In this document: in pieces, positions 24,910-36,360 of the stretch | Numbering within the stretch: position 1 is the stretch's first letter | Layout: each line of letters begins with the position of its first letter | From: Eutrigla gurnardus | Lineage: Eukaryota; Chordata; Actinopteri; Perciformes; Triglidae | NCBI GenBank assembly: GCA_963514095.1 | Contig: OY741266.1 | Location: 3,427,501 to 3,491,500, forward strand | Reading direction: 5' to 3' | Length of the DNA: 64,000 nt | Program-made: the position numbers and the translations under genes | The notes under the pieces: model-generated | The model's input: the letters and a program-made list of their open reading frames with translations, nothing else | The model's database searches: none | What the model was told of the DNA's origin: nothing

Positions 24910-26700
24910 TCTGACAAACTGAGACTCTATTGACTTGAAGAATGATCCTTAAATTGACAAATATCAATTCAAACAGGAAGAACAAAAAATATCTTTCTAT
25001 CTTTCTATGTACGTGTTTTTTCTTAAACAAAGTCTGGGGACATCGGAAGCCTCGCATATTTGCAGCTGTAATACCTTGCGGAACATTTCATGCGATTCAC
25101 TTTTAAGCGTAATTACCTTTTTGTATAAATTAGATTCATATTGAATTAAAAGAGTTTGGTATGGCCCATCCCTAATGTATGGGAAACTGTAAGAAACAAA
25201 GAAAATATAGGCCAATGTCCTGTTTTAATATGAAGGAACTCTCTGTTCTGTATGAATTCTCACAGGTGATTTACCTATTTTTATTTTTTATTACACCATT
25301 ATTGAATTGTGGTAGTCGAACCTCCACTAGAAAACCTTTAGTTGATTTTCAGATTTGGAGAAACGTTCCGCATATTTTTTGTAAGTGTCATGTTTTTCCA
25401 GTGTAAATGGTACAGAACATACTGTATACTGTGAATCTATGGACTTTTCTGAGTCTGTGAATGGTACAGAGGACATCCTGTAAAATGAATTTCCGTGTTA
25501 GGGTTGAAGGAAATATCTATAAAATAATATATCTGTTTTTCTATGGATATTTTCTTTTTACAGTGTGGTCTTTTACATCATATGGTCAGTCACACACAGG
25601 CCTCATCACTTGACATTGTAGTCACAGTCAGAGTTACAGTAAACGTATGGTAATCCCAGGAATAAAAGTGGTAACAGGTCTTTGTTCTCTTTTCAATCAT
25701 GCTGTCAGCACTTCTTCTAAAGGAATGATAAGCCTCAAGCACACCAACATGTTTTATTTGGCTTATTCAAATTTTTAGACTTGGGCGGCGTGCAGAAAGA
25801 CAAGACGTGCTTTCGTTTTTTATGAGAGGCACATAAAATGGAAGGCTAATTTGCATACAGGCGTATGCACGGAGATTCATGCTAATGATTGATAATGTTT
25901 CATTAATGCAAAATATTCTCTGCCAAGGATCTAAACAAATTGTGGCAATTTAGTCCTTACAATGTGTGGTATCAATCATTTCCACCAAGGAAGGATCATG
26001 CATCAATGCCATTTCCCTCTAAAAGACTTCCAAGGGTCCAGAGGCAGCAGCTGCACATTTTTGGCAAAAGAGATCAAAAGGTGTTTTTTTTTATTCTTTT
26101 CTTTTTTTTCAAAGCCTGACAGCATTTTTTGAATTGTTTATGTGCTAAATGATTTACCTGGAGAGAGATGCTTTGATTTCAACACTTGTTATGTATACGA
26201 TAAAGAATTTATGAACACAGAGTTTTACACAGAGAATAAACCAAATGTTGGTGTATGAGTGTGTTCTGCAGGCCTGCCACAGATGCATGGTAAGGGAAGC
26301 CCCCGGGGATACTTTTTTTTAATGTATTTTGACATTTTTGACATGCCATTTAATAAGGAAGTCTCAATGAATTAATTAGTTGTGCTTTTTAAATAACAAT
26401 AAAGGCAACTACATTAATGTGTAAAGTAAGCATTCCGTGTATAATAACAGTTCATGTTATTTCACAAGTTGACAGCGTGTGTAACAACTAAACAAAAGAC
26501 TGCAGATACGACTGCATGAGTGTTAGCTCCGTGAAAGTGGCCATGTGAAAGCTTTTTGTCACTAATTGCTTGTCCTTGTCGGTGCAGCATGTCATGACGA
26601 ATAAAACATGTTAGGTCGATGTTATTACGTCAACTTAATGTTTAAAACAAACTTTAAAAACATATTAAATCCGAGTTTTGGGCCCTGCAGCAGCCTCATT
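24910..26700. other. Noncoding DNA; possible conserved block at about 25790-26070
   Basis: No gene is recognised. The block at 25790-26070 is non-repetitive and holds an octamer-like ATTTGCATA, ATGCTAATGATTGAT, TTAATGCAAAAT and GCAGCAGCTG. This clustering resembles developmental enhancers with POU/homeodomain, PBX and E-box sites. This is inference from motif texture, without conservation data. Confidence 0.3.
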
Positions 26701-26701
26701 T

Positions 26702-26862
26702 ATCCATCCATCCATCCACTATCTGTGACCGCTTATCCTTCTCAGGGTCGTGGGCGGTCCCAGCTGACCTGACGCAAAGACGGGTCACCAGTCCATCACA
26801 TGGATGACACACAGACGGACAACCATTCACACTCACATTCACACCTGCAAACTGCACACAGG
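26702..26862 (-). repeat. Fish LINE 3' tail fragment
   Basis: The run begins with (ATCC)n followed by ACTATCTGTGACCGCTTATCC, AGGGTCGTGGGCGG, a CACCAGTCCATCACA block and CAACCATTCACACTCACATT. This order is characteristic of the very common fish LINE 3' end as I know it. The ATCC tail at the low-coordinate end places the element on the minus strand. No coding part remains. Confidence 0.7.
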
Positions 26863-27074
26863 AGGATGTGTGTGTACGTGTGTGTGTGTGTGTGTGTGGG
26901 ATCCCCTCTGCCCCTGCTGTCCTCCTGGTGTTTCTATTCCCCTAATTTTAAAATCCATCCACATTAATTATTAGAAATAGTCTTGTGTAACTGCTGTTTG
27001 TGATTGGGATTTTTAATTTACATATTTATTCCACATATTTTCCAGCTGTGCCTGAACAGGAAGTGAGCACTACA

Positions 27075-27107
<33 letters not shown>

Positions 27108-27689
27108 GCAAACAGACAGACAGAAAGATGGATGAACAGACAGACAAATGTGCTTTTGTTAAGAACAGCCAGGCAACAAAAATTGACGTTTGGATGTCAT
27201 GATATTATTGGTTGAAACTGGTTGGTACCAGCTGATGTAAATATGTGTTGTTTCTTTCTGGTTTGGACCCTCAACTCTGGTCTTAAACCATTTCTGAACA
27301 TTCCTCCTTGATGGATTTTTTTTTACTACACTTAACTTTCAAGCTTTCTATTGGTATCAATCACATGGATTTAACTAACTACGAGTTAACTCAATAACGT
27401 CAGTTATTCTACTGGAATTCTTTTCACCATTTGAAATGTCTTGTGTGTGACACCAACAGGAGAAATGCAGTGTTGCTGTAGGGACGAGTTCATCTGATTT
27501 ATAAGTCAACCTAATGGCCTGTGTGCACATTGATCCCAATTTAAGTGCTCCGAACGCTTCAAGTTAAAAAAAAATCTGACTTTTCAGAAAACGACTAGTG
27601 GCATCAATGTAGAAAATGGAGGAAAAGTTTGTTTTGGCTGCTTCTGTCAGACGGACACTATCATAACAAAGACCGAAAAGGCGGCAACC
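26863..27689. repeat. Dinucleotide microsatellites in noncoding DNA
   Basis: (GT)n lies at 26879-26898 and (CA)n at 27077-27106, the latter followed by short CAGA repeats to about 27150. The rest of the interval holds nothing I recognise. Confidence 0.75.
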
Positions 27690-28044
27690 TCCAGTTCTGA
27701 AAAGTGAAGCCTAGTGAAGCTGAAGTGCCTTGAACTTGCATCCTCTCTACTGGCCATCAGGTGGCGAGTCCTCTGGCTGCAAAAATTGTCTGATTAAATT
27801 ATTAAAAATTAAATGATTAAATGATTAAAAAGTATATGAGAAAATGTTACTACTTCTCACTTAAACACTAGTTTCAAGTCGCAATATTCAAATATGATCA
27901 CTTCTGTTCAGTGGCTGCTGTAATTCCAAAATGGAGATGGCCAAAATCCAAGATGGCGACAGCCAAACCGCCGAACTCAAGACTTTGAAACTGCAGTCCA
28001 CAAACCCATGGGTGACGTCTCGATGACTACGTCCACTTATAGTC
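27690..28044 (+). repeat. Dispersed repeat family A copy
   Basis: The copy carries GTTCTGAAAAGTGAAGCC, CTCTCTACTGGCCATCAGG, then CCAAGATGGCGACAGCC and the terminal ATAGTCTATGG seen in the copies ending at about 36360 and 38346. A MITE (28048-28711) sits right at its 3' end. Confidence 0.75.
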
Positions 28045-28047
28045 TAT

Positions 28048-28711
28048 GGGCCCTAGTTTCGTGGCGCAGCGCAGGGCGGCGCAGTGCGCACACGTCACCA
28101 AGACCTCACAGGCAGGTTTCCACAGTTCCAGGCACATTTAAATGCAATAAATAATCACAATAAACACTATTTAATGCAACTAATTGAATCAACACGTGAA
28201 TTTATATCTATATAGATTGTCCCGTCACATCTGACGTCAGATCAAAGGCGGATGGCACGCGTAACGGAAACTCAGCCTCTCGGACCAAAACATCTCCCTC
28301 TCTCTCTCCTGTTTTTTATAATATCGGCATTGTTATTATTATGATACGCGCGCACAGCGCGTGATGCGCGTGGTGGGAGCGCCGGCGCTGCTTCTGTCAT
28401 CGGGTTGTCAAGTGACGGAACTTGCACTGAACCTCCCCTAACGCATTAAAGGTGAGGAGAGGAGCTCATTTGATTGGTGAAGATCTGAATCGGCTGTATT
28501 AATCCCAGTCCACGCCTCGTCTCCTCCTCGTCTCCCACTCACGCCTTCTTCTCCTCCCTCTTTCCCACTTGCGCGGGTGGGCGAGACGGGAGGTGTGCCT
28601 GCGCGAGCCTGCGCGGTGCACGAAACTTGCAAAGTCCAGGCGGACACACCCCGTCGGCGTGGCGCAGGTGCGCTGAGAGCTGACTGCGCCTGGTCTACGA
28701 AACTAGGGCCC
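28048..28711. mobile_element. MITE with GGGCCCTAGTTTCGT termini, PIF/Harbinger-like
   Basis: The perfect 15-bp terminal inverted repeats GGGCCCTAGTTTCGT are followed by GCGCAG-rich subterminal sequence. TAT lies on both sides (28045-28047 and 28712-28714). At 664 bp it is GC-rich, CpG-rich and carries no transposase. The GGGCCCTA start and a 3-bp duplication resemble fish Harbinger MITEs, but TAT is not the usual TWA target, so the superfamily is tentative. Confidence 0.75.
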
Positions 28712-28714
28712 TAT

Positions 28715-30789
28715 GTCTCAAATGGATCGGCGGACAGATTGAGCCGGAACAAGCTCTTCATACTGTGTATGACGCAGCATCCTCTGGTGGTCATGGTGAG
28801 AAACACAATGGCAAACATATACATAGCAGCCCAAATGAGATGATTAAAAGCAAAGCGGTGATGCTAGTCTATCATACAATGGTGGTTAGTGTGGTGATAA
28901 ACTGTCAAGACAGTGTTGCCATAGAAACATTATCGAAAGTGTCCTGAGCTTTTTTTGATGAATCACTGTGATGAAACGCTCCCCGGTGCCCTGCGACCGC
29001 TTTCCTGCGTGAAAAAGGTGCTAAGTGGACATAGGTCTGAATGCTGCACCTGAATATAAATGCTTTGTCAACAAAAGGTAAAAATGTTACTGATGTGTGT
29101 GGCAGTGGCTTGTGACCGATGCCTGACCTTCACAAGTCTCCCTATACATTCAGTTGGAGGACGAGGGAGAAATGGAAATATGTCATCTAGCTGCCGGTTC
29201 ATAGAGATCAATCACTCTGGATGGGTCACTGTTTTTCTCAGTGGTTAAAAGAACAGAGGTCCATCCCTGAAGGAAGGAAGGTGTGGAAGGGGGGAGCTTA
29301 GGTTGCCAGACGGAGCTCCACTGCCTGAGGACTCATCCTGAAGGTGCACAGCAGCGATGACATGGAGGGAATATTTGTTCCTAAATTGTCAGTGAATCAA
29401 ATAAAAGTGTGTAAACTCTTGTGTAGATTTGATGTAATTGTGACACGATCTGTCCGCTAAAGCAGGGTTCATCTTTTATGTAGTTATTCCTCTCATTCAC
29501 TCACACACAATGGCGTTATTATGCAGTAACAAAGGGCTATAATTATTTTCTGGAGCAAGGTACATTTTTCTAAGCTTTCGCACCGCAAACCAGACAGGTT
29601 GTGCATACACAAATAGTGTACAACAACACAGAGGCTCCGTTGAAAGATTGTAGTGTATATAAGACGCGGCACTCAAGTAGAAGTACAGATACTTGTGTTC
29701 AAAAAGACTTCGGTAAAAGTTCAAGTACTGATTCAACTTCTTCCTCAAGTAATACCACAGTACATGTCATGATTCAAAATAAAGAACGCTATACGTCGTG
29801 CACGTGTGCTTACAAGACTTCACCAGATCACTGGTCTGGAACAAATTGTTTTCCAGTTCACAATCAGGGCCTCATGACCAAAGAATGCTTCTTCTGGCAG
29901 AAAATATAGACAATATTTTATCTTAAAACCTGAAAAAGGAAGAAACCTCATGGTGCAGTGCAGCTTGTGGCCTCCGGCACTGAAGACACCGTCACTATCT
30001 GAAGACTCTACTTCTAATTTAAGGCAGCATTTTGAGGTAAGCCCCAGACCGGAATAAGTGTATGGCAGTTTAATTGAAGTTGAGTGTAAAGTGTGAATAG
30101 CATGTAGTTAAAGTATATTTTAGTGAAATGCGCATAATTACCGCTATTACCGTGCATGAAAAAGGAAGGAGCAGACTGGGAAAGTAACCCTGTCTATGAT
30201 AATGTGTTAAACATAATGGATGTTTTGGAGTAGTATTTTCCAACAGCAGTGTGCATGTATTCATTCATTCAGCCCACAACTCTGCTTATGGGATCAAACT
30301 ATTGTCTAAATCTGATGACTCTGTCTTTGTGTGCACACATGAGAACAGAGTGAGTGTACAGCAGGAAATTAGTGATGCACAGATTGCAGTTACATCCGCG
30401 GGCGCACTGCGGCTAATTGGGGATCGGGTCATAAAAATGTACATTTTGATTAGAGCGGATGGCTTGCAGGTGGTTGAGATAATACATCATTATTGAAGAA
30501 AATATACTTGCAAATGTGAACACAGCAGAGAGCAGAGCTCTTCAGCAGACAGTTGAGAGACACTGTGTGCATTCACGCAGCGTAACTTCTAGAGACGAGA
30601 CAACCGAGTCAGCGCGCACGTGACCACTGGTCACATTTGTTTGTTTGTTTGTCCCTCCTGCTGTTTTTAAATGTGCTGTATAAATAAAGCTTCATTTGGT
30701 TTGACTATTAAAATTTCACATGCACCACTCTATTAACAAAATAGATCACTGTGCATACCTTCATAGCAGCTTACAACTCACTTTGGTTC
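28715..30789. other. Noncoding DNA with small repeat fragments
   Basis: A fragment at about 29655-29760 (CAAGTAGAAGTACAGATACT and related strings) belongs to the common fish repeat rich in AAGTACTTGAGTA, also seen at 46830-47163. A string at 30370-30480 starting TAGTGATGCACAG may be a truncated hAT end; I could not find its partner. No gene is recognised. Confidence 0.45.
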
Positions 30790-31070
30790 AAGTCGTGTTG
30801 CTTTTAAATGTGCTATACACATAAAGTTGACTTATGTATTGCAGTGTAATTCACTGCTTCATTGACTGCTTTAAAACCTTGCAATGGCTTATGGGATCGG
30901 TTTATTTAATGGTCTAAGTCATAGCCACCTCAATCAGCAAGAGAGCACTGAGTCATAGTGGTTCATGGGACCGGTTGGTATTACGGAGTCGCAGCATCAT
31001 AGATCGGCAAGAGAGTACTGACTGACTCAGTAAATAAACTGAGACAGTCGTCTCTCATAACTTCATTCAT
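30790..31070. repeat. Dispersed repeat copy, same family as 8640-10805
   Basis: This copy matches the outer repeat at 8640-8969 in order and orientation. It contains TAAAGTTGACTTATGTATT, GGCTTATGGGATCGG, TCAGCAAGAGAGCACTGAG and GACCGGTTGG. No insertion interrupts it. Confidence 0.6.
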
Positions 31071-32609
31071 TAATGCAGAAGTTTGTTGATACTAGATTTT
31101 AGTTTTGCTGCTTAAATGTCCCATGATATTTTGATTCAACTCAAAGAGATTGAGTTCATATTACGTAAATGTGTCTAATTTATTGACATTACTGATGTTA
31201 ATTCTGATGAAGCTGAACTTTTTCATGTCCTTTCTTATTGTAATTGTGTTTTTAAGTCCAATCAGTAGTTTCTACTCAAACAAACTGAATTTGTGTTACT
31301 TAGACGTGTCATTTCTTTACATTTAACATGAATTCTGAGTAAACTGTACTTTTTAATGGCCTATCTTATTGTAATTATTTGTTTGAGCTCAAACAACTCG
31401 ATATCATCAAGTTTTGCCTGTTACAAATACAAACGCATCGACGTCATCCGTGCAACCGCCAAAAATCTTGTTTATACCAGTTTTGACAGAGTGGCATTGA
31501 TGAGCTCTGAACTTTTTGAGACAGAATAGAGATGAAACAGAAAAGTAAAAAAATTCAGCTGTATTGAAATTTTTGACAACTGACGTTCTATCAAGCAAGC
31601 TGTTCGAACCACATTTGAAGCCTTGGGTGAATGACCTGAGTTTAGCCACAAAACGGTAAGCTGGAACCTGGCACTGGTTGCATGCCGTTGCAGTCCCGAC
31701 TGCTAGCTGAGATAACTTAGCTACAAACTTTGATATAACTCAAAGTAGTCTATATATCTATATATCAACGTTTAATTTCTTTAGTACTGTAGTTATTATT
31801 TTTTTTTAAATGGGGGAAAAACTAACTTAGCTAGTTATTAAAAAGCTAGAAAGGTAGCTAACCAGCTAACTCTGCCCCACACTCTCTTAGCTAACGTTAG
31901 CTAACATTATGTGTTCAATGGTAATGTGCGCTAGCGCCTGTAACGGAAATTGTATGTTGCTCCCAGACAGCTAATTGAGCTGAGCCGGACACCTGAAGAC
32001 AACTACCTATAGTTAGCTCAACCACGGACCAGCGAACATCTGGATTCTATTGTGTAACATTGAGTAGGAGTCCGCCCGGTCATAGAAATTGAGCTTTGCG
32101 CCGACGATTCTGGTGACTGTCCGCTTTGGGTACACTTTGAGTCCGCCGCGGTGTCCAGGCTTACTCGGTCACACAATAGACTGCTCAGCAGTAAATCTTC
32201 ACGTCTACATGCTTTTAATGTGACATCAAGCTGATATGTTGGCTATTTGTCCCTCTCTTATCCATCATGCCTCTTCAAGGTTTTATTTAGTTAATGTTAG
32301 CTCCCCTCCTTTGCTCCCCCCGTTCTGTACCTCCCCTCTTCTCTCTCTACCATACATATTATTTTAAGGTGTGCATAATTTCTTTTTTATCGTTATTGTT
32401 GTTTGAAAAAAAAAACTCTGGAGGAGGCATCTACTCCAAAATTGTGACCTGTGTTCACCCCAGATCATTTGTGGATGCTTCTTGCACCTGTCCTGAGTGA
32501 TTTTCTGTAGCGGTCGCTGCATTGGGCAGTGGATGGACACTGAATAGAGCAGACATGTGGGCTGTGTACCTATAGAGGGTGACGTGATCATGCCCTGTTC
32601 CTTTTTTCA
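31071..32609. other. Noncoding DNA upstream of a truncated exon
   Basis: Low-complexity TTATTGTAATT-rich sequence at 31180-31400 is followed by unique DNA. A polypyrimidine run ending TTTTTTCAG at 32601-32609 looks like the splice acceptor for the exon fragment that follows. I could not recognise upstream exons of that family here. Confidence 0.45.
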
Positions 32610-33475
32610 GGACGTTGATGATGAGAAAGGTTCGTACAATGATGTTCCAGTGGGGAACCTCTGCCATGAACAGGAAAACATCACTCCACAGACGCAGTCC
32701 CTTCACCACAATGCATCCTCAGTGGGAATCATCTTGGATGGAAACATTGTGATGGATGTTGAGAGCCTGGCCCAGGCCATGTACATTGTCTTCGGACTTA
32801 TGCTGTCACGGTTCTGCCAGGACAGTGGGAGGGATTTTTGTGTTTCTGTGTTGTGTGTTTTCCCTTGTCTGTCTTCCCCCTCCTTTTCCCTCTCACTCTC
32901 CAGCCGCTCTGGGGGGTGTGGCCGGTGGGCGTGCCGGCAGCAGAGGACCAAGCGGGCACACCTGATGCCAATCATCAAATCACCAGCAGACTATTTAAAC
33001 CTGGCGTCCTCATCACTCCGGCGCCAGAATATTTCGTCCCTACGGTGATGTGTGAAGCTCTGATCTTCGTCTCCGCAAACAGTGCTTTCTCCTGCCTAGT
33101 CGTAATCTCTACTAACGCCTTTTTTGTGACTTCGCTCTCCAGAAGGACTCCAGCGTTCTCCCGTTGGACTCATCCCTGCCTGCCAGTCCACCTGCTTGCT
33201 CGTCACCTCAGCAGTCCTCTGCTAACCAGCTCGAACGGACACGTCACCCGCACCAGCCTGCTGCACCATTAATTTCTGGTTTACAATAAACATCTTAAAC
33301 CTGTCTTCTGCCTCTGGTCTCTCAGTCCGGGTCCAATAGACAAAAACATAACATATGCACTGCATCTCATCTACCCAAAGTACATTGATTTTTTTCAACA
33401 AGTACTTCTGAACTTAGGTAAGACAGATCTGAAACCTAAACTTCAAACACTCAGAATCCGAAGAGTTTTGTATTA
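32610..33475 (+). pseudogene. Terminal coding exon of a fish multicopy (SAMD3-like) family, split by a solo LTR
   Basis: After the TTTTTTCAG acceptor the frame reads about 64 codons ending in a VESLAQAMYIVFGLM string. The LTR (32804-33353) then intervenes, and the flank continues with YALHLIYPKYIDFF and ends in KLQTLRIRRVLY and a stop at about 33473-33475. This matches my memory of the C-terminal region of uncharacterised fish proteins often named SAMD3-like, with an A..FGLIYALHLDYP core and a K(L)LQ.LKN-like end. Removing the LTR and one duplication copy leaves the two halves out of frame by 2 nt, so there is a second lesion. It is a dead fragment. The family name is from memory and unverified. 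Confidence 0.5.
32804..33353 (+). repeat. Solo LTR, Gypsy-type, perfect 5-bp TSD
   Basis: A 550-bp block begins TGTCACGGTTCTGCC and ends AAACATAACA. TATGC is duplicated on both sides (32799-32803 and 33354-33358). A TATTTAAA lies at 32992-32999 and AATAAA at 33285-33290, in the correct order for a plus-strand LTR. No internal retroelement genes remain, so it is the product of LTR-LTR recombination. It interrupts the coding exon fragment at 32610-33475. Confidence 0.88.
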
Positions 33476-34424
33476 ATTTGCAGTAAAAGTAAAGGGACAG
33501 ACTACTGTCAGTTTTATTTTTCACCCTTATTGTGGGATTCACACATGCTTTTTTATTTTATCCAGAGAAACATTTTTTTGTTAATGATCGAGTTAACAAT
33601 TGCCAAGATGGAAGAGTGGGGTGGAGAGAGGAGGGGGGCGGGGAAGAGAGAAAGGGAGGTAGAGGTGGAGGGTATCTGCTCTCCATTATCTTTTTTACCC
33701 TCCCGTTCTCTCATCTTTCATTCTCACACACTTTTTGGTTTTTCGTTATTTGTAAATGTTAAGATGCCAGTGTTTGACAGGGCTGAGTTTTATCTTGCCA
33801 GTTTTTCAATCAAATTTGAAGAGGCGCAGTACAATATTGTAATGATTGGAGGTAAAGAGGAGGAGATGTATTTTTCTTTTCATGCCATCACTGAGGAATC
33901 TACACACTAGAAGCCTATTAGGCCATGGCTGTGTTTCTTTTGTTGCTGACAAAATTGGATCAGTGTAATATTGCAGTTGTATGTATGTATTTTACACGGC
34001 TCTATTAATTGAAAGACATATTTTGAGTTTAAGGAACTAAAAAAATTAAGTTTGGTCAGTTAGAATATACAATTTAGTTTAATAAAGCTGAGTTAAATAT
34101 ATGGGTGGAGAATGATTGTTTAAACTAAGTATCTTCAGTTACTGTAACTCGGTTATTAGTACATTCAACTTAAATGTTCTATTCCATTCCATTATGGGCC
34201 CAAGTACATTGAACATTTAAGGCAACAAGTTGCCTTGATTTTTTTTAAGTAGATTCTACTTATCTGGGTTTACAGTGCATTTTCATTATGGTGTGCATGG
34301 AAGTGAAAGCATCTCTACCAGGGTGTCTGGTAGAAGGGAGGGGAAATGTCACAGCCGATCACAGCTGGAGATTTAATATGAATTGAATGTAATTTCACTT
34401 GCAATTACTATTTTACATTTTACC
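33476..34424. other. Noncoding DNA, no gene recognised
   Basis: A GGAGAGAGGAGGGGGGCGGG purine tract lies at about 33620-33670. The sequence at 33990-34280 is an AT-rich, AACTTAAGT-like repeat-looking stretch without clear ends. The 126-codon frame at 33530-33910 has no domain. Confidence 0.5.
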
Positions 34425-34428
34425 TTAA

Positions 34429-34768
34429 AGCTGGGGTATGTAATGTTGGAAAGCTAGCAAGAGAGCGTGTCCCCCCCCCCCGTCAGTGAGTCCGTCCAAG
34501 CTGATTCTTTCAGCATCAGCGAGACGTGAAGGCTGTGCACTCGCGCTTAGGCGGGGAGGGCGGGTGCAGAACTAGACATGAAGGCATCTGATTTTTTTTT
34601 ACTCCGACCAATCTGCGCCCTTCTGTGCGAGGGGCGCAGATTGGGCGCGAGTGGACAGCCTTCACGTCTCGCTGATGCCGGAAGAATCATCTTGGACGGA
34701 CTCACTGAAGGGAGGGGGGGGGGGGGGGACACTCTCTTGCTAGCTTTCCAACATTACATACCCCAGCT
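34429..34768. mobile_element. Foldback MITE flanked by TTAA
   Basis: The terminal 37 bp are a perfect inverted repeat beginning AGCTGGGGTATGTAATG, and the arms continue imperfectly for about 150 bp each. The whole 340 bp could fold into one long hairpin. TTAA lies on both sides (34425-34428 and 34769-34772). C and G homopolymer runs sit at mirrored positions. TTAA targets are used by piggyBac and Kolobok elements; the ends do not decide between them. Confidence 0.88.
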
Positions 34769-35385
34769 TTAAATGTCTTCATAGTATGACAAAATGCTCT
34801 GTACTTCCATGTGAAGTATTTCAATCAACAGGAGAATTGTAAGATCCATTTGTTTCCTGAATGAATTACCAGAACATGTGCTCTATTGCACTATATATCG
34901 TCACAGATATGAAATAACCCTTATCGAGATAGAAGATTAAAACCATAATCACCCAGCTCCACCATGGAAGCATGCGAGAAAAACAAGTTTTGTTCCACAA
35001 TTCAAGACGGGGCTGAAACGGTGTAATGGACATGATCATTTTAGGGTGAACTATTCCTTTATGGGAGTTTATATTGCCAGGGTACCAGGCATCAACCCCT
35101 GCTTCTGAAAAGTAAAACCAATGCTGAAGTGCTTTAAACTTGCATTCTCTCTACTGGCCATCAGGGGGCGACACCTTGGGTTTCAAAACCTTTATGAAAC
35201 TTCTTACTTGATTTATTAGCTGAGTAAACATTCTACAATCCAGCATGATGTTCATTTAGTAAATACTGGTCCATTTAGAGTCAAACAGACAATAAAGCAG
35301 GGGATGATTTAGGGCGGGGCTACATTGTGATTGACAAATGAATAGCACAGCTTCGCTACTTTAGCTACCATCAATTAGCAAGTAA

Positions 35386-36094
35386 CGCCTGGTTTACACT
35401 GGCCGCGGAAGCGCCGCGGTGCAGCGCACCGCCGAAAATCGCGAGCGATCCGCGCACCCCCCGTTCAGAACAGACGCGTATTTCTCCGCGGCGGTCGACA
35501 AGCGCTTCTGCTCAGCTGTTGTTCATTCAGAGCTATTTTTTTCCATTAAACCCCATACAATTAATACGCCATGTTTCTGTAACCAAGAAGTTTGTACACT
35601 TCTTGTATTTGCAGAAAGAGAGCGAGAGAGAGAGAGAGAGAGGGACACACACACAGACAGAGAGTGTGTATGGTAGTAGACAGTAGTAGTGCAGATATAC
35701 CGTTGAAATACACATATTTTTTTTATCTACTCTTCACATTTATTAAATGTATTGTCTCTTCCTGTTTCCCAGTGCGAGTTTAGATACACAAATATGATCG
35801 CGTTTGTCAATCGCGGTATTTTATTTTGAAAATTGCTTTTATTTTGAAAATTGACCGGATTGTCTCGTGTTTTTCTGTGTGATTTCCTGCCAGAATTGAC
35901 GCGTTCGCTCGCGGCACGCGCAAAAAATAGAGCAGACGCCAAAACGATCGCTTCACGGCGCGGGAGGGCCGCGCCTATTCGCGGCGCTCCGCGTCTGGTG
36001 TGAAAGACACTATTGATTAAGAGGGGCGCCGAATGGAAGCGGGCTCCGCTACGCGTCTATTCGCGGCGCTTCCGCGTCCGGTGTGAACCAGGCG
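35386..36094. mobile_element. CpG-rich MITE with TAA target duplication, PIF/Harbinger-type
   Basis: The termini begin CGCCTGGTTTACACTGG and, inverted, CGCCTGGTTCACACCGG. About 30 of the first 33 positions match between ends. TAA lies on both sides (35383-35385 and 36095-36097), the usual PIF/Harbinger target. The GCGGAAGCGCCGCG subterminal block recurs inside, so there are extra internal copies. It is 709 bp, has no transposase, and contains a (GA)n/(CA)n run at 35616-35664. Confidence 0.85.
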
Positions 36095-36159
36095 TAAGAA
36101 TATTATGACACTTAGCTGTAAAGTTGATCTTGAATTATGAAGCTAACTTTGTTATGTGC

Positions 36160-36200
36160 TTATTAGAAGTTGCTTTGGATAAAAACATCAGCTAAATGCA
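36160..36200 (+). repeat. SINE/LINE-like tail fragment
   Basis: TTGCTTTGGATAAAAACATC followed by AGCTAAATGCAATGT matches the widespread fish tail GCTTTGGATAAAAGCGTCTG as I remember it (V-SINE/L2-type). Only the tail is recognised. Confidence 0.5.
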
Positions 36201-36360
36201 ATGTGTTCCTCAGTGTTGTCGCAGTCCAAATATTGTCACTTCCGTTTACTGATAACAAAAATCCATCTAGAATGCTGAACTCAAGGTGCCAATCCGTAGT
36301 CCACAAACCAATTAGTGGTGTCACGATGACTGTGCCCACTCCTTACATACAGTCTATGGT

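Larger units (their letters stand above)
35096..36360 (+). repeat. Dispersed repeat family A copy, split by a MITE
   Basis: The left part (35096-35385) has TTCTCTCTACTGGCCATCAG, GGGGCGACACC, CCAGCATGATGTTCATTTAG and AAAGCAGGGGATGATTTAGG. The right part (about 36220-36360) has ATGCTGAACTCAAGG, TAGTCCACAAACC and the terminal CAGTCTATGG. Between them are the MITE at 35386-36094 and a short SINE-like tail near 36166. Confidence 0.7.

Noticed and set aside
30366..30720. Possible hAT element starting TAGTGATGCACAG and ending near CATGCACCACTCTA
   Set aside because: The two ends do not match well and there is no 8-bp duplication.
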